Below are positions 26,386 to 34,190 of a DNA stretch of 64,000 nt, in pieces. The DNA is from Bacillus sp. V2I10. Its GTDB lineage: Bacteria > Bacillota > Bacilli > Bacillales > Bacillaceae. The DNA is taken from assembly GCF_030817055.1 (NCBI RefSeq), contig NZ_JAUSYV010000001.1:4488001-4552000 (forward strand), given 5' to 3'. The notes beneath the pieces are model-generated. The model did not search any database. It was not told where the DNA came from and saw only the letters and a list, made by a program, of their open reading frames with translations. A program made the position numbers and the translations under genes. Position 1 is the first letter of the stretch, and the number at the start of each line of letters is the position of its first letter.

Positions 26386-26580
26386 TTAGCACTGGCTTGT
26401 ACATTTTGTAGTCGGACACAAAGCAAGTGAAACGGCGATTCCGCAAGCCCAAGTTGTTTGAATTTGAGCATCCCCAGTACCTGCCAATTGGGAAAGTTCC
26501 ATCTCATTGATTTCACCTGCTGGATTGTTAATGCCTTGATTTGCTCGAAACTCTGGATTTCTTAGATCTTTTGCATTCAT
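26386..26580 (-). CDS. lanA2: Beta lanthipeptide precursor, Hal-beta-like
   Basis: 64 residues, ATG with GGAGGAG. The leader starts MNAKDLRNPEFRANQGINNP, close to the haloduracin beta leader as I recall it, and ends ELSQLAGT. Then GDAQIQ, a six-residue segment where Hal-beta has GDVHAQ, and a 23-residue core beginning TTWACGIAVSLALC and ending PTTKCTSQC. The C-terminal nine residues are those of Hal-beta; the middle is changed and one residue shorter. Four Cys (core 5, 14, 19, 23) and Ser10, Thr16/17, Thr20 allow the expected rings. LanT should cut after LAGT, with GDAQIQ trimmed by a second protease not seen in this window. The -2/-1 pair Gly-Thr is unusual. Confidence 0.95.
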   Translation of the reverse strand: MNAKDLRNPEFRANQGINNPAGEINEMELSQLAGTGDAQIQTTWACGIAVSLALCPTTKCTSQC

Positions 26581-26620
26581 GTTTTCTTCTCCTCCAAATA
26601 ATAAATTATTATTGCATCCC

Positions 26621-26634
26621 GGGAAACAATTCCC
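26621..26634. promoter_or_regulatory. Palindrome at lanA2 start site
   Basis: GGGAA-ACAA-TTCCC, perfect 5-bp arms. It sits immediately downstream of the lanA2 -10, over the expected transcription start, a classic repressor position. The protein that binds it is unknown. Confidence 0.6.
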
Positions 26635-26663
26635 AATTTACCAATAATGTAAAATAAAGTCAA
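26635..26663 (-). promoter_or_regulatory. Promoter of lanA2-lanM2-lanT
   Basis: Minus strand -35 TTGACT (26658-26663), 17-base spacer ending TTGG, -10 TAAATT (26635-26640). Confidence 0.7.
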
Positions 26664-26686
26664 CTTATTTTTTGAAAATTTAGTTA

Positions 26687-26715
26687 TTGACACTTATTTC
26701 ATAATATAGTAATTT
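26687..26715 (+). promoter_or_regulatory. Promoter of lanA1a-lanA1b-lanM1
   Basis: -35 TTGACA (26687-26692), 17-base spacer, -10 TAATTT (26710-26715). The -35 boxes of the two divergent promoters are 23 bases apart. Confidence 0.7.
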
Positions 26716-26738
26716 TAGGACTGGAAGGAGGTGGAAAA

Positions 26739-26957
26739 ATGTCAAAAATGTTACTCATTTGGAAAGATCCTTTATCTCGTCTCTCTTTGGATGTAGATTA
26801 TAAGCATCCTGCTGGAGACGTTTTAATGGAGCTTGAGGATCAAGATTTATTAGCAGGCGTTAATGGAGGCTGTGCTTGGTGGAATGTAAGCTGCCATTTA
26901 GGAAACGACGGCCGTGCTTGCAGTTTAACTGTCGAATGTATGCCGACATGCAACTAA
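26739..26957 (+). CDS. lanA1a: Alpha lanthipeptide precursor, copy 1
   Basis: 72 residues, ATG with a strong GGAAGGAGGTGG. The leader (MSKMLLIWKDPLSRLSLDVD..., ELEDQDLLAGVNGG) ends in a true double-Gly LanT site. The 28-residue core starts CAWWNVSCHLGNDG, then RACSLTVECMPTCN. Haloduracin alpha, as I recall it, has CAWYNISCRLGNKG and AYCTLTVECMPSCN, so every Cys and the lipid II-binding CxLTxEC motif with its Glu are kept. Predicted: disulfide Cys1-Cys8; rings Ser7-Cys17, Ser18-Cys23, Thr20-Cys27 (by analogy). Ser18 replaces Thr, giving lanthionine rather than methyllanthionine. Confidence 0.96.
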   Translation: MSKMLLIWKDPLSRLSLDVDYKHPAGDVLMELEDQDLLAGVNGGCAWWNVSCHLGNDGRACSLTVECMPTCN

Positions 26958-27002
26958 TCAATTAAAATACCATCTATCAAATTAATTTGGGGAGGCAACA
27001 CA

Positions 27003-27215
27003 ATGTCAGAAACTATTCGTTCATGGAAAGATCCAATGTCACGCAATCATACTAATCTTAATCATCCGGCTGGTGACGTTTTAGTAGAGCTAGAAGACCA
27101 GGATTTATTAGCAGGTGTCAATGGAGGCTGCGCTTGGTGGAATGTAAGCTGCCATTTAGGAAACGATGGCAGAGCATGTTCTCTTACAGTTGAGTGTATG
27201 CCTACCTGCAACTAA
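27003..27215 (+). CDS. lanA1b: Alpha lanthipeptide precursor, copy 2
   Basis: 70 residues, ATG with GGGGAGG. The core is identical in all 28 residues to copy 1, and the leader end ELEDQDLLAGVNGG is also the same. The leader's first part differs (MSETIRSWKDPMSRNHTNLN) and is two residues shorter. At DNA level 12 of the 28 core codons differ, all silently, and most differences are in the second half. The duplication is thus not recent, and the peptide sequence has been held constant. Both copies would yield one mature alpha peptide, so extra copy number may raise the alpha to beta ratio or allow separate control. Confidence 0.95.
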   Translation: MSETIRSWKDPMSRNHTNLNHPAGDVLVELEDQDLLAGVNGGCAWWNVSCHLGNDGRACSLTVECMPTCN

Positions 27216-27226
27216 TATTTAGAACA

Positions 27227-27260
27227 AATATGGAAAGCAGCATTGGCTGCTTCCCATATT
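27227..27260 (+). terminator. Hairpin between lanA1b and lanM1
   Basis: AATATGGAAAGCAG and CTGCTTCCCATATT pair over 14 positions with one mismatch and a 6-base loop. No T-run follows, so it is likelier a 3' stabiliser, processing site or weak attenuator than a full terminator. Confidence 0.75.
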
Positions 27261-27279
27261 CTAAAAGGAGCGATAAAAC

Positions 27280-30200
27280 TTGAAGCTTAGTTGGAATAAT
27301 GCCTTATACATGGATGAAATTAGACTTACTAAAGACTATTTGAACAAAGAGATAGTCCCATCTAGAATGAATTATTGGAAGAAGCTGATGGGAGGAAACG
27401 AACAGCATTTTCAGGAATGCATTGGTTTTGTAATGAGCAGGACCAAAAAAGAAGTACTCCAGTTAACTTCCCCGTCCGAACCCAATGCTGCCGGACACCA
27501 ATACATTGATTGGGCAGATCAATTCATTTCTTTACATAACGAAACACCTTTACATTTAAAAATTTACCAACAAGCAATCAGCACCATCGACATCCCTTAT
27601 CATCCCTTTATCGAACCATACATAAAATTAGGATGGAATAAGCTTCTCCATCATTTAGATACCTTATCTATTAAACTTCCTAATGAAAACGTTATTAATG
27701 AGGTACTTACGGATTTGGTAAAGAAGATTAATCAATTGAGCTATAGAATGTTAATACTAGAGTTGAATATTGCAAGGGAATCCGGGCAGTTGTATGGGGA
27801 AACATCTGAGGAGCGCTTTGACTATTTTGTCCAAACCATATTGAATTCCGAGGAGTATCGTAATACCCTTGCAAATGAATATCCAGTTTTAATACGCTCG
27901 ATTGTGCAGACAATTGAAAACTGGACGGTATATATAACGGACATCTTTGAAAGAGTTGAAACAGATAAACAGCTTTTACAGTCTATGTTTCATGATGGCA
28001 AGGAAATTGGGCAGCTGGTAAAACTAAATTTAAATGCCGGAGATGCCCACAATAAAGGTCAGGGAGTTGCAATACTTGAATTTGAAAACGCTGTGACAAT
28101 CGTCTATAAACCAAGGTCACTGCAAGTAGATCTCAAGTATATGAATGTGCTGAATTGGATTAATCATATTCAATCAGAAAAAGAACCCCTTTATGTCACG
28201 AAGATAATCGATAGGAAAACCTACGGATATTCTGAATTCATTCAATATAAACCCTGCAGCAGCAATGGTGAACTCACGACTTTTTTTACACAAGTTGGAA
28301 ACCAGCTTGCTCTTCTCTATATCCTTAACTCAGTCGATTTTCATTTTGAGAATATCATTGCTCATGGACCAAACCCCGTTCTTATTGACCTGGAATCCAT
28401 TTTACACCAGACATATCCACGTACAGATGAAACAAAAACTGCATTTAACAATGCAATAAACCTTCTGGAAAGGTCTGTTCTCTCTACCGGGATGCTTCCT
28501 TCAAATATCTATTACAGGGAAAATCCTAATAAAAAAGGGGTTAATGTTGGGGGGCTAAGTCAAGCTAGTGAGCAAACCACCCCATTCAAGGTGAATCAGA
28601 TTGCAGAGCGTAATACAGATTCAATGAGGATCATAAAGGATTATACAGTCTTGAAAGCAGAAAAAAATAGGCCCACCCTAAATGGCGAAAACATAGAGAT
28701 AACTCAGTATTTAGATGAAATCATTAAAGGCTTCAAACAGGTATATTCAATAATACTTAATAATAAAGAATCCTTTAAGAAGGAGCTCCAAGCATTTAAG
28801 GGTGTGCATGTTCGTTCAATCTTAAGAGCAACCTCTCGCTATAGTGCGCTTCTTCGAAGCAGCTTTCATCCTGATTTATTACGATACGGTTTAGACCGTG
28901 AGTTTTTATTGCATCGTCTATGGGTGGATACTGATCTGCAGCCACAATTGAAAAAGCTTGTTGATTCCGAAGTAAAGGATTTGTTGGGTGGGGATATTCC
29001 TTATTTTATGACTAATCCAGAATCCAGGCACCTATGGGATTCCAGGGGAACATGCAACCTCAATTTCTTTGAAAGGTCTTCCTATGACATCGTTGTTCAA
29101 AAACTTAATGATTTGTGCGAGGAAGACTGTGCTCAGCAAATAAAGACGATACATATGTCGATGTTAGCCAATAATGCACAGCATGAAGCCGATGTCATTC
29201 CCATAAACACAGATACAAATAATTCGCAAAACCTAGTAAAATGCGAAGATTTTCTTAAAATGTCAGAAGAAATCGGTGAATACCTTCAGGGAAGTTCCAT
29301 TAAAGGAATAAATGACGGGGAAGAAGATATTTGTTGGATCAGCACGGTATTAGAAGGAAACAGTGAGATTATTTGGGATGTGTCCCCTATAGGCGAAGAC
29401 CTCTATAACGGTCTTTCAGGTATATCCCTTTATTTCGGATACCTAGGAGAACTGACAGGCAGACAGGATTTTAAAGAAACTGCCAAAAAAGCACTTGTGC
29501 CTCTTAGGAAATCAATGAAGAGTTTCAGGGATAATCCTGCTTGGAGTGTCGGTGCTTTTAGTGGAACTAGTGGATATTTGTATACAGCTAGTCACTTGGC
29601 GTCCCTTTGGAATGATAACTCACTAAAACAAGAGATCCTCTCCTGTATCCCTGCATTTACTGATATGATTAAGGAAGATAAAATCTATGATTTCATAGGC
29701 GGTGCAGCAGGTGCGTTAAAAATAATGTTAGGCCTTTACTATAATACGAAGGAACCCCTCTTTCTAAACGCAGCTATTAGATGCGGTGACCACCTTATCA
29801 GCCATTCATATCCGATTAAGGAAGGGTTGGGATGGAAAGCACCTTGGGAAGATATGCCACTTACAGGATTTTCACATGGGGCAGCTGGAATAGTCGCCGT
29901 GCTCAGTGAACTTTATCTTATTACCCGTAATGGCAATCTAAAGGAAGCAATACATCGAGGTCTTTTATTCGAACGTCAATACTATTCTGCTGAGCATGAG
30001 AACTGGCTGACACCGAATCGTGATAAAGTGACTGTCGCTTGGTGTCATGGAGCACCGGGAATCCTACTAAGCAGACTAATGCTGAAAAAAGCAAAATATG
30101 AGGATGAATTCTTAGATCATGAGATTGAAATAGCACTTAAGACGACTATTCGCCTTGGATTTGGAAATAACCGATCATTATGCCACGGCGATTTTGGACA

Positions 30201-30459
30201 AATTGAGATTCTAAAAATTGCAGCAGACATATTAAATAGGAAGGAACTCGATTTCCTTTCCCAATCTGTTGCAAGCCAAGTATTTAGGGACATAGAATAT
30301 CGCGGTTGGAAAAATGGAGTATCCAGAGGAACAGAAACCATAGGATTAATGGTCGGATTAGCTGGCTACGGAATGGGGTTATTGAAACAGGCTCATCCTA
30401 AAAGTGTCCCATCGATTTTAACTTTGGAAGAACCGATCTACTCATATGTCAAGAATTAA
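27280..30459 (+). CDS. lanM1: LanM1: synthetase for alpha peptide
   Basis: 1059 residues, TTG start with AAAAGGAG. Dehydratase half: QGVAILEFENAVTIVYKPRS and VDFHFENIIAHGPNPVLIDL (His, Asn and Asp of the kinase-like site). LanC-like half: VAWCHGAPGILLSR and SLCHGDFGQIEIL with the zinc-binding Cys and Cys-His. PLTGFSHGAAGIVAVLSELY is the cyclase His-containing loop. It follows the two alpha precursors, hence assigned to them. It differs from LanM2 across its length, as expected for two-component systems where each precursor has its own synthetase. A terminator follows at once; no immunity genes are on this strand. Confidence 0.94.
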   Translation: MKLSWNNALYMDEIRLTKDYLNKEIVPSRMNYWKKLMGGNEQHFQECIGFVMSRTKKEVLQLTSPSEPNAAGHQYIDWADQFISLHNETPLHLKIYQQAISTIDIPYHPFIEPYIKLGWNKLLHHLDTLSIKLPNENVINEVLTDLVKKINQLSYRMLILELNIARESGQLYGETSEERFDYFVQTILNSEEYRNTLANEYPVLIRSIVQTIENWTVYITDIFERVETDKQLLQSMFHDGKEIGQLVKLNLNAGDAHNKGQGVAILEFENAVTIVYKPRSLQVDLKYMNVLNWINHIQSEKEPLYVTKIIDRKTYGYSEFIQYKPCSSNGELTTFFTQVGNQLALLYILNSVDFHFENIIAHGPNPVLIDLESILHQTYPRTDETKTAFNNAINLLERSVLSTGMLPSNIYYRENPNKKGVNVGGLSQASEQTTPFKVNQIAERNTDSMRIIKDYTVLKAEKNRPTLNGENIEITQYLDEIIKGFKQVYSIILNNKESFKKELQAFKGVHVRSILRATSRYSALLRSSFHPDLLRYGLDREFLLHRLWVDTDLQPQLKKLVDSEVKDLLGGDIPYFMTNPESRHLWDSRGTCNLNFFERSSYDIVVQKLNDLCEEDCAQQIKTIHMSMLANNAQHEADVIPINTDTNNSQNLVKCEDFLKMSEEIGEYLQGSSIKGINDGEEDICWISTVLEGNSEIIWDVSPIGEDLYNGLSGISLYFGYLGELTGRQDFKETAKKALVPLRKSMKSFRDNPAWSVGAFSGTSGYLYTASHLASLWNDNSLKQEILSCIPAFTDMIKEDKIYDFIGGAAGALKIMLGLYYNTKEPLFLNAAIRCGDHLISHSYPIKEGLGWKAPWEDMPLTGFSHGAAGIVAVLSELYLITRNGNLKEAIHRGLLFERQYYSAEHENWLTPNRDKVTVAWCHGAPGILLSRLMLKKAKYEDEFLDHEIEIALKTTIRLGFGNNRSLCHGDFGQIEILKIAADILNRKELDFLSQSVASQVFRDIEYRGWKNGVSRGTETIGLMVGLAGYGMGLLKQAHPKSVPSILTLEEPIYSYVKN

Positions 30460-30476
30460 CAAAAAATCAATAAGAC

Positions 30477-30507
30477 AAAACCTTCAATTATATGGAGGTT
30501 TTTTTCT
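30477..30507 (+). terminator. Terminator of alpha operon
   Basis: AAAACCTTC-aattata-TGGAGGTTTTTTT, allowing one G-U pair. Confidence 0.85.
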
Positions 30508-30751
30508 TTATAAGTTATCATATTAATCATTTTTATTTATTTCATCTTTTTAATAGCAATTTAAATCAAAACCTTTTTTATCAAATGTATAGATATAATT
30601 CAGGAGTTACTTTCTTGGTCAGTATCAGGGTTTCTATAGTGTCTTTACAGATGTTTTCCAACGATGGGAAAGGTTTTAAATGACTTCAGTTGGTATTTTT
30701 GCCTTGTTAACATCTGTATCAACCAGCATCACTTGATTATTAAATAGAAAT

Positions 30752-30778
30752 AGGGACCTAATAAACATTTAGGTCCTC
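30752..30778. terminator. Hairpin in decayed region
   Basis: GGACCTAA and TTAGGTCC (30754-30776), T-rich on the minus side. It may be the old terminator of the adaptor pseudogene's operon. The rest of 30508-30869 shows only scattered short frames with no ribosome sites. Confidence 0.5.
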
Positions 30779-30869
30779 TGGGAGTGTAGCCTGTTTGAAT
30801 CAAACTAAAAAGTCTCACTTCTTCAATATCTAAATTTATAAAGCGTAAGTATAGATGCTTTTGTCTCCC

Positions 30870-31165
30870 TTAATGAACGAACCCTTTTAATACTAAACGA
30901 ATTGTTTGTTCGGTTGTAAAGGTTTTCATCGTTTCTTCCTTCAGATAAAGATGGTTAATTGGCATGAAAATCTCCATATTATTCTTTAAATCTTTTGATG
31001 GTTGCTGACAATTCTCTCACCTTGTTCTAACCCTTAACTAACTTCTTGTTGGTTATCTACCTTCAATCCTAGTTGTATCTTTCTTTTTTCTAATCTTCTA
31101 TTTTTAATGATATAAACATAGGATTTATCTGCCTTTTTACTTTTTGGGTTCACTTCACTCCCAAG
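30870..31165 (-). pseudogene. Remnant of RND-type efflux adaptor (MFP)
   Basis: No long frame survives, but the minus strand reads SKKADKSYVYIIKNRRLEKR, KIQLGLKVDNQQEVS, a TAA, GLEQGERIVSN. Then, after a one-base shift, PSKDLKNNMEIFMPINHLYL and on to a stop at 30870. This is the conserved end of MacA/HlyD-like membrane-fusion proteins (VYVIKNGK..KR.V.LG......EV..GL..GE.VV..P). The frameshift is explained by loss of one C from a CCC (AGC AAC CCA). Upstream sequence to about 31350 is unrecognisable. It adjoins the lanthipeptide locus and may be the relic of an extra peptide exporter. Confidence 0.72.
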
Positions 31166-31373
31166 GGGTTTTGGTTATTATCGTTTATTAACCTTTTTAT
31201 CTCTATGCTAAATCGGCTCTGAAAAAATGCCAATTGTTTTATGGAATCTATTTATTTCAAATATCTAACTCATTTCCGCAATAAAGAAAAAAGTGTAACA
31301 TTTTAAACACTTCCCCTAAAATTAAACCATAAGTAAATAATTCAGACTTTTAATATACCAAAAGGGATTTTCT
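31166..31373. other. Gene-free AT-rich stretch
   Basis: Together with 30508-30869 this makes an 860-base gap without an intact gene. No promoter, RNA or repeat was recognised here. It looks like decayed coding sequence. Confidence 0.5.
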
Positions 31374-31748
31374 TTATTTCAGCTTAATTTTCACTTCACG
31401 GGTAGGTTCCGGATTATTTTTCACCGGCGGAAGTCCATATCCATACCCAGTTGCCGCCTGTTTTACCGTATTCGTTACACTGTGGATGACCTCGCCCATA
31501 TCCTGAGCAGATTCAAGCAAAGGTTCGACTGATTTCATTTTGCTTTTCACATCGACTGTAATTTGATTGGCAGAGTGAATCAGATCCTCAGCCTCACCAG
31601 ACAAATCATGAACAGCCTTTCTTACCTCAACTAGCGTCTCATTAGTCTCTTCGAGTGTAATCATTCCCCTTCTGAGCGTTTGAATCAAGTACCCGACAAG
31701 ACAAATAAACGCTAAAGCAGCTCCGACAGCACTTAGCTCAATTAACAT
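31374..31748 (-). CDS. DUF948 membrane-anchored coiled-coil protein
   Basis: 124 residues. One N-terminal membrane segment (VGAALAFICLVGYLIQTL), then a long heptad-patterned helix (ITLEETNETLVEVRKAVHDL; LIHSANQITVDVKSKMKSVE), and a basic tail. This is the DUF948 layout (YoxC/YtxG-type in B. subtilis), a family of unknown function often connected with general stress genes. Methyl-accepting-like coiled coils suggest a scaffold. ATG with GGAGGTG. Monocistronic. Confidence 0.82.
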   Translation of the reverse strand: MLIELSAVGAALAFICLVGYLIQTLRRGMITLEETNETLVEVRKAVHDLSGEAEDLIHSANQITVDVKSKMKSVEPLLESAQDMGEVIHSVTNTVKQAATGYGYGLPPVKNNPEPTREVKIKLK

Positions 31749-31828
31749 ATAGCACCTCCACGGCCGATTATGTACAAGACATGCTGTACATTGGTAAATT
31801 ATATGTTTCGGCCATGGCTAGTAGAAGC

Positions 31829-33043
31829 TTATAGTTTCAGCATTTCACCTTTTCGGAGCAGAGGTGCTTCTTCATGAACAGTTTCCGGATATTTGATTCC
31901 CTGCCCTGTATTCAGACAGACCACTGTCTCATCTTCTTTAATCCAGTTTCTTTCTCTTAAAAGACGTGCCGCCGCAAAAGTCGCCGCCCCCTCCGGACAA
32001 ATAAAACAGCCTTCTAATTCAGCAACATGTGACTGCTCCGCATGAATCTCTTTTTCAGTAACAGCAATGGCACAGCCATTCGTATCATAAATTCCCTGAA
32101 GAACCAGAAAATCACCTATCGCTTTAGGAACATTAATGCCAAATGCATCCGTCTGTGAGTTTTCCCAGAACTCTGATTCCGTTTTGCCTTCATCAAAAGC
32201 TTTCACAATGGGTGCGCAGCCCTCAGCCTGAACAGCAACAAGACGGGGAAGCTTGTCCTTGCTGATCCAGCCAAGCTCCTGCAATTCAAGAAGTGCTTTG
32301 TAGATTCCGATTATGCCCACACCCCCGCCAGTCGGGTACAGGATAACATCAGGCACACTCCAGTTCAGCTGTTCCGCGATTTCATACCCCATCGTCTTTT
32401 TCCCTTCAATGCGGTATGGCTCTTTTAGAGTAGAAGCATCGTAAAAACCCTCATCACTTACAAGCTGCGCTACAACTTTTCCGGCATCACTGATCAATCC
32501 ATCTATTAAATGCAAGTTCGCACCGGATATTGCTGTTTCTTTTCTAGTAATAAGAGGCGCATCAAGCGGCATGAAAATAAACGGCTCAATTCCCGCTCTT
32601 GCTGCATAGAGTGACCACGCTGCACCCGCATTCCCGTTTGTCGGCATCGCAAAAGTTTTCACACCGAGTTCTTTCGCTTTCGAAATACCGACAGCAGCTC
32701 CTCTCGCTTTAAAAGAACCGGTTGGAATGAGACCTTCATCTTTCATAAGAAGATGTTGAATCCCTAGTTCGCTTCCGATTCTATCCATCTTAAGCAGCGG
32801 TGTCATGCCCTCTCCCATCGAAACAATATTGTCCGGATTTTCTACCGGAAGCAGCTCATGATATTTCCAAAGACTGTTCTCTCGATGACTTACCTCTTCT
32901 TTCGTCAAAACAGATTTAATTTGATCCAAATGATAGTTTACCAGCAAAGGCGATCCGCACACGCAAAGCTGCTGAATCGTTTCTGCTGAATACTCCGCCC
33001 CGCATTTCGGGCAGCTTAAATGTGATAGATAACTATAGTTCAT
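31829..33043 (-). CDS. Threonine synthase-like PLP enzyme
   Basis: 404 residues. It begins with a zinc-ribbon-like CPKCGAEY...CVCGSPL, as in the longer threonine synthases. Then MGEGMTPLLKM, the PLP Lys in GLIPTGSFKARGAAVGI (around 110), AMPTNGNAGAAWSLYAARAG, a phosphate-binding PTGGGVGIIGIY, and FICPEGAATFAAA near the end. It would convert O-phosphohomoserine to threonine. A related activity (diaminopropionate or cysteate type) is possible because the usual thrC stands in hom-thrC-thrB operons and this gene is alone. ATG at 33043 with GGAGGG chosen over an upstream start. Confidence 0.85.
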   Translation of the reverse strand: MNYSYLSHLSCPKCGAEYSAETIQQLCVCGSPLLVNYHLDQIKSVLTKEEVSHRENSLWKYHELLPVENPDNIVSMGEGMTPLLKMDRIGSELGIQHLLMKDEGLIPTGSFKARGAAVGISKAKELGVKTFAMPTNGNAGAAWSLYAARAGIEPFIFMPLDAPLITRKETAISGANLHLIDGLISDAGKVVAQLVSDEGFYDASTLKEPYRIEGKKTMGYEIAEQLNWSVPDVILYPTGGGVGIIGIYKALLELQELGWISKDKLPRLVAVQAEGCAPIVKAFDEGKTESEFWENSQTDAFGINVPKAIGDFLVLQGIYDTNGCAIAVTEKEIHAEQSHVAELEGCFICPEGAATFAAARLLRERNWIKEDETVVCLNTGQGIKYPETVHEEAPLLRKGEMLKL

Positions 33044-33062
33044 GAACAAATCCCTCCAAATA

Positions 33063-33093
33063 GAAAAGACCCCTAACAAGTGGATGTTAAGGG
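33063..33093 (-). terminator. Hairpin before threonine synthase-like gene
   Basis: CCCCTAACA and TGTTAAGGG (33070-33093), one G-U, followed on the minus strand by TCTTTTC. Most simply the terminator of the upstream membrane protein gene; a leader attenuator is possible. Confidence 0.7.
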
Positions 33094-33155
33094 CCTTCGG
33101 TTTTCCGATCAGCATATGTATAGAAAGATAGCTTATTTTTTTAAAATAGTCAAAC

Positions 33156-33473
33156 TTAACGACTGCTATCCCGGTTATGTCTTCGTCTGAAAATCCGATT
33201 GATCATTTTATAATTTAAAACATTAAACCACAACAATGCATCCATAAAAAAACTGCCGGTCTCAACATCATCATTCCTCATTTTTTCCTCAATGAACCAC
33301 CCAACAAAGTAGCTCCCTACAAACCAGATCAAGAAAATCTGCAGGAATTCACCGAAGGTCCCATCAAAAGGAATCGCAATAAACTTAAAAATGGCAAGCA
33401 CTCCTGTAATCAAAACAAAAAAAGACGCACCCAAAAGAAAAAAGAGTCTAAACAAAAAACCTAAACACCCCAC
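33156..33473 (-). CDS. Small membrane protein, unknown
   Basis: 105 residues, GTG start with AAAGGTG upstream. Two or three hydrophobic stretches (FLFRLFFLLGASFFVLITGV; FLQIFLIWFVGSYFVGWFI) and a very basic tail (RIFRRRHNRDSSR). No family recognised. It precedes the threonine synthase-like gene but a hairpin lies between them. Confidence 0.65.
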   Translation of the reverse strand: MGCLGFLFRLFFLLGASFFVLITGVLAIFKFIAIPFDGTFGEFLQIFLIWFVGSYFVGWFIEEKMRNDDVETGSFFMDALLWFNVLNYKMINRIFRRRHNRDSSR

Positions 33474-33654
33474 TGCATCTCACACCTTTCTCAAAAATAA
33501 TAGCATGATTCTCCGAAGCCAGAGAATGTATTTTCTGTTTTTATGGCTGAAGGTTTGGATGCAGTTTTGGGAGGCAGGCGGGTACCTGTATTTTAGGCAT
33601 GAATGCTTGAGGGGAGTTATTTAAACTCTTTTTGGCAGAAGGATTGTCCAGTTG

Positions 33655-34104
33655 TTAAACGATTTCCTCTGTTACTGAATTAGAACGTTTTTGGAGGCTA
33701 TCAGAAAGAAGACTGTAGGCGGCTATTTTCTTTTTGTACTGTTTTACTACATAAACGTGATCTTTGTAACTGTATACAAATAACCTAACATCCTTTTTTC
33801 CTCTTTTAGTCTCAATGACTATTGGAGTCCCGCAGTTCTCTGGATGTAAAAATAATTTCTCGCTCCCTGGAAATATATAATATTTTTTAAAAAATGCAGC
33901 TTCGTTAAAATAATTAATAACCTGAATTTTGTCTTCACCTTCCAATAAATTCCCATTAATGGTTAGTGTAGAATTTGAGTCACTAAGTTTTGAATGAATC
34001 TCAAATTTGCTGATAAGCCATTCAGCACCAAATGTTGGTATACAGGTCATTACTATTTTAACAGCACTCATTAGAATTAACGAAAGCAAAACTGCCCAAG
34101 TCAT
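33655..34104 (-). CDS. yfmQ: YfmQ-like secreted or anchored protein
   Basis: 149 residues. An N-terminal hydrophobic segment (AVLLSLILMSAVKIVMTC) acts as signal or anchor. The body has DKIQVINYFNEAAFFKKYYI, then FPGSEKLFLHPENCGTPIVI and RGKKDVRLFVYSYKDHVYVV, which I recognise as the B. subtilis YfmQ pattern. Function unknown. The ATG at 34104 is chosen because AAGGAG lies nine bases upstream; the ATG three codons earlier sits on top of that site. Confidence 0.72.
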   Translation of the reverse strand: MTWAVLLSLILMSAVKIVMTCIPTFGAEWLISKFEIHSKLSDSNSTLTINGNLLEGEDKIQVINYFNEAAFFKKYYIFPGSEKLFLHPENCGTPIVIETKRGKKDVRLFVYSYKDHVYVVKQYKKKIAAYSLLSDSLQKRSNSVTEEIV

Positions 34105-34190
34105 ATTTTTCATCTCCTTACTTTAAAAACTGTGCTTTTATAAAACCTGGAACATAAAATTACACCATTAGGTTATTGAAATGATTTAAA

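Noticed and set aside
15441..30459. Recent arrival of the lanthipeptide locus on an insertion sequence or phage
   Set aside because: No transposase, integrase, tRNA target or flanking direct repeats were seen at either end; transfer remains possible but unsupported.
30492..30683. 63-codon plus-strand ORF after lanM1
   Set aside because: Starts inside the lanM1 terminator, AT-rich, Phe/Ser/Asn-rich, no ribosome site.
33063..33093. T-box or other riboswitch before the threonine synthase-like gene
   Set aside because: Only a simple hairpin is present; no T-box TGGNACCGCG-like sequence or other conserved aptamer.
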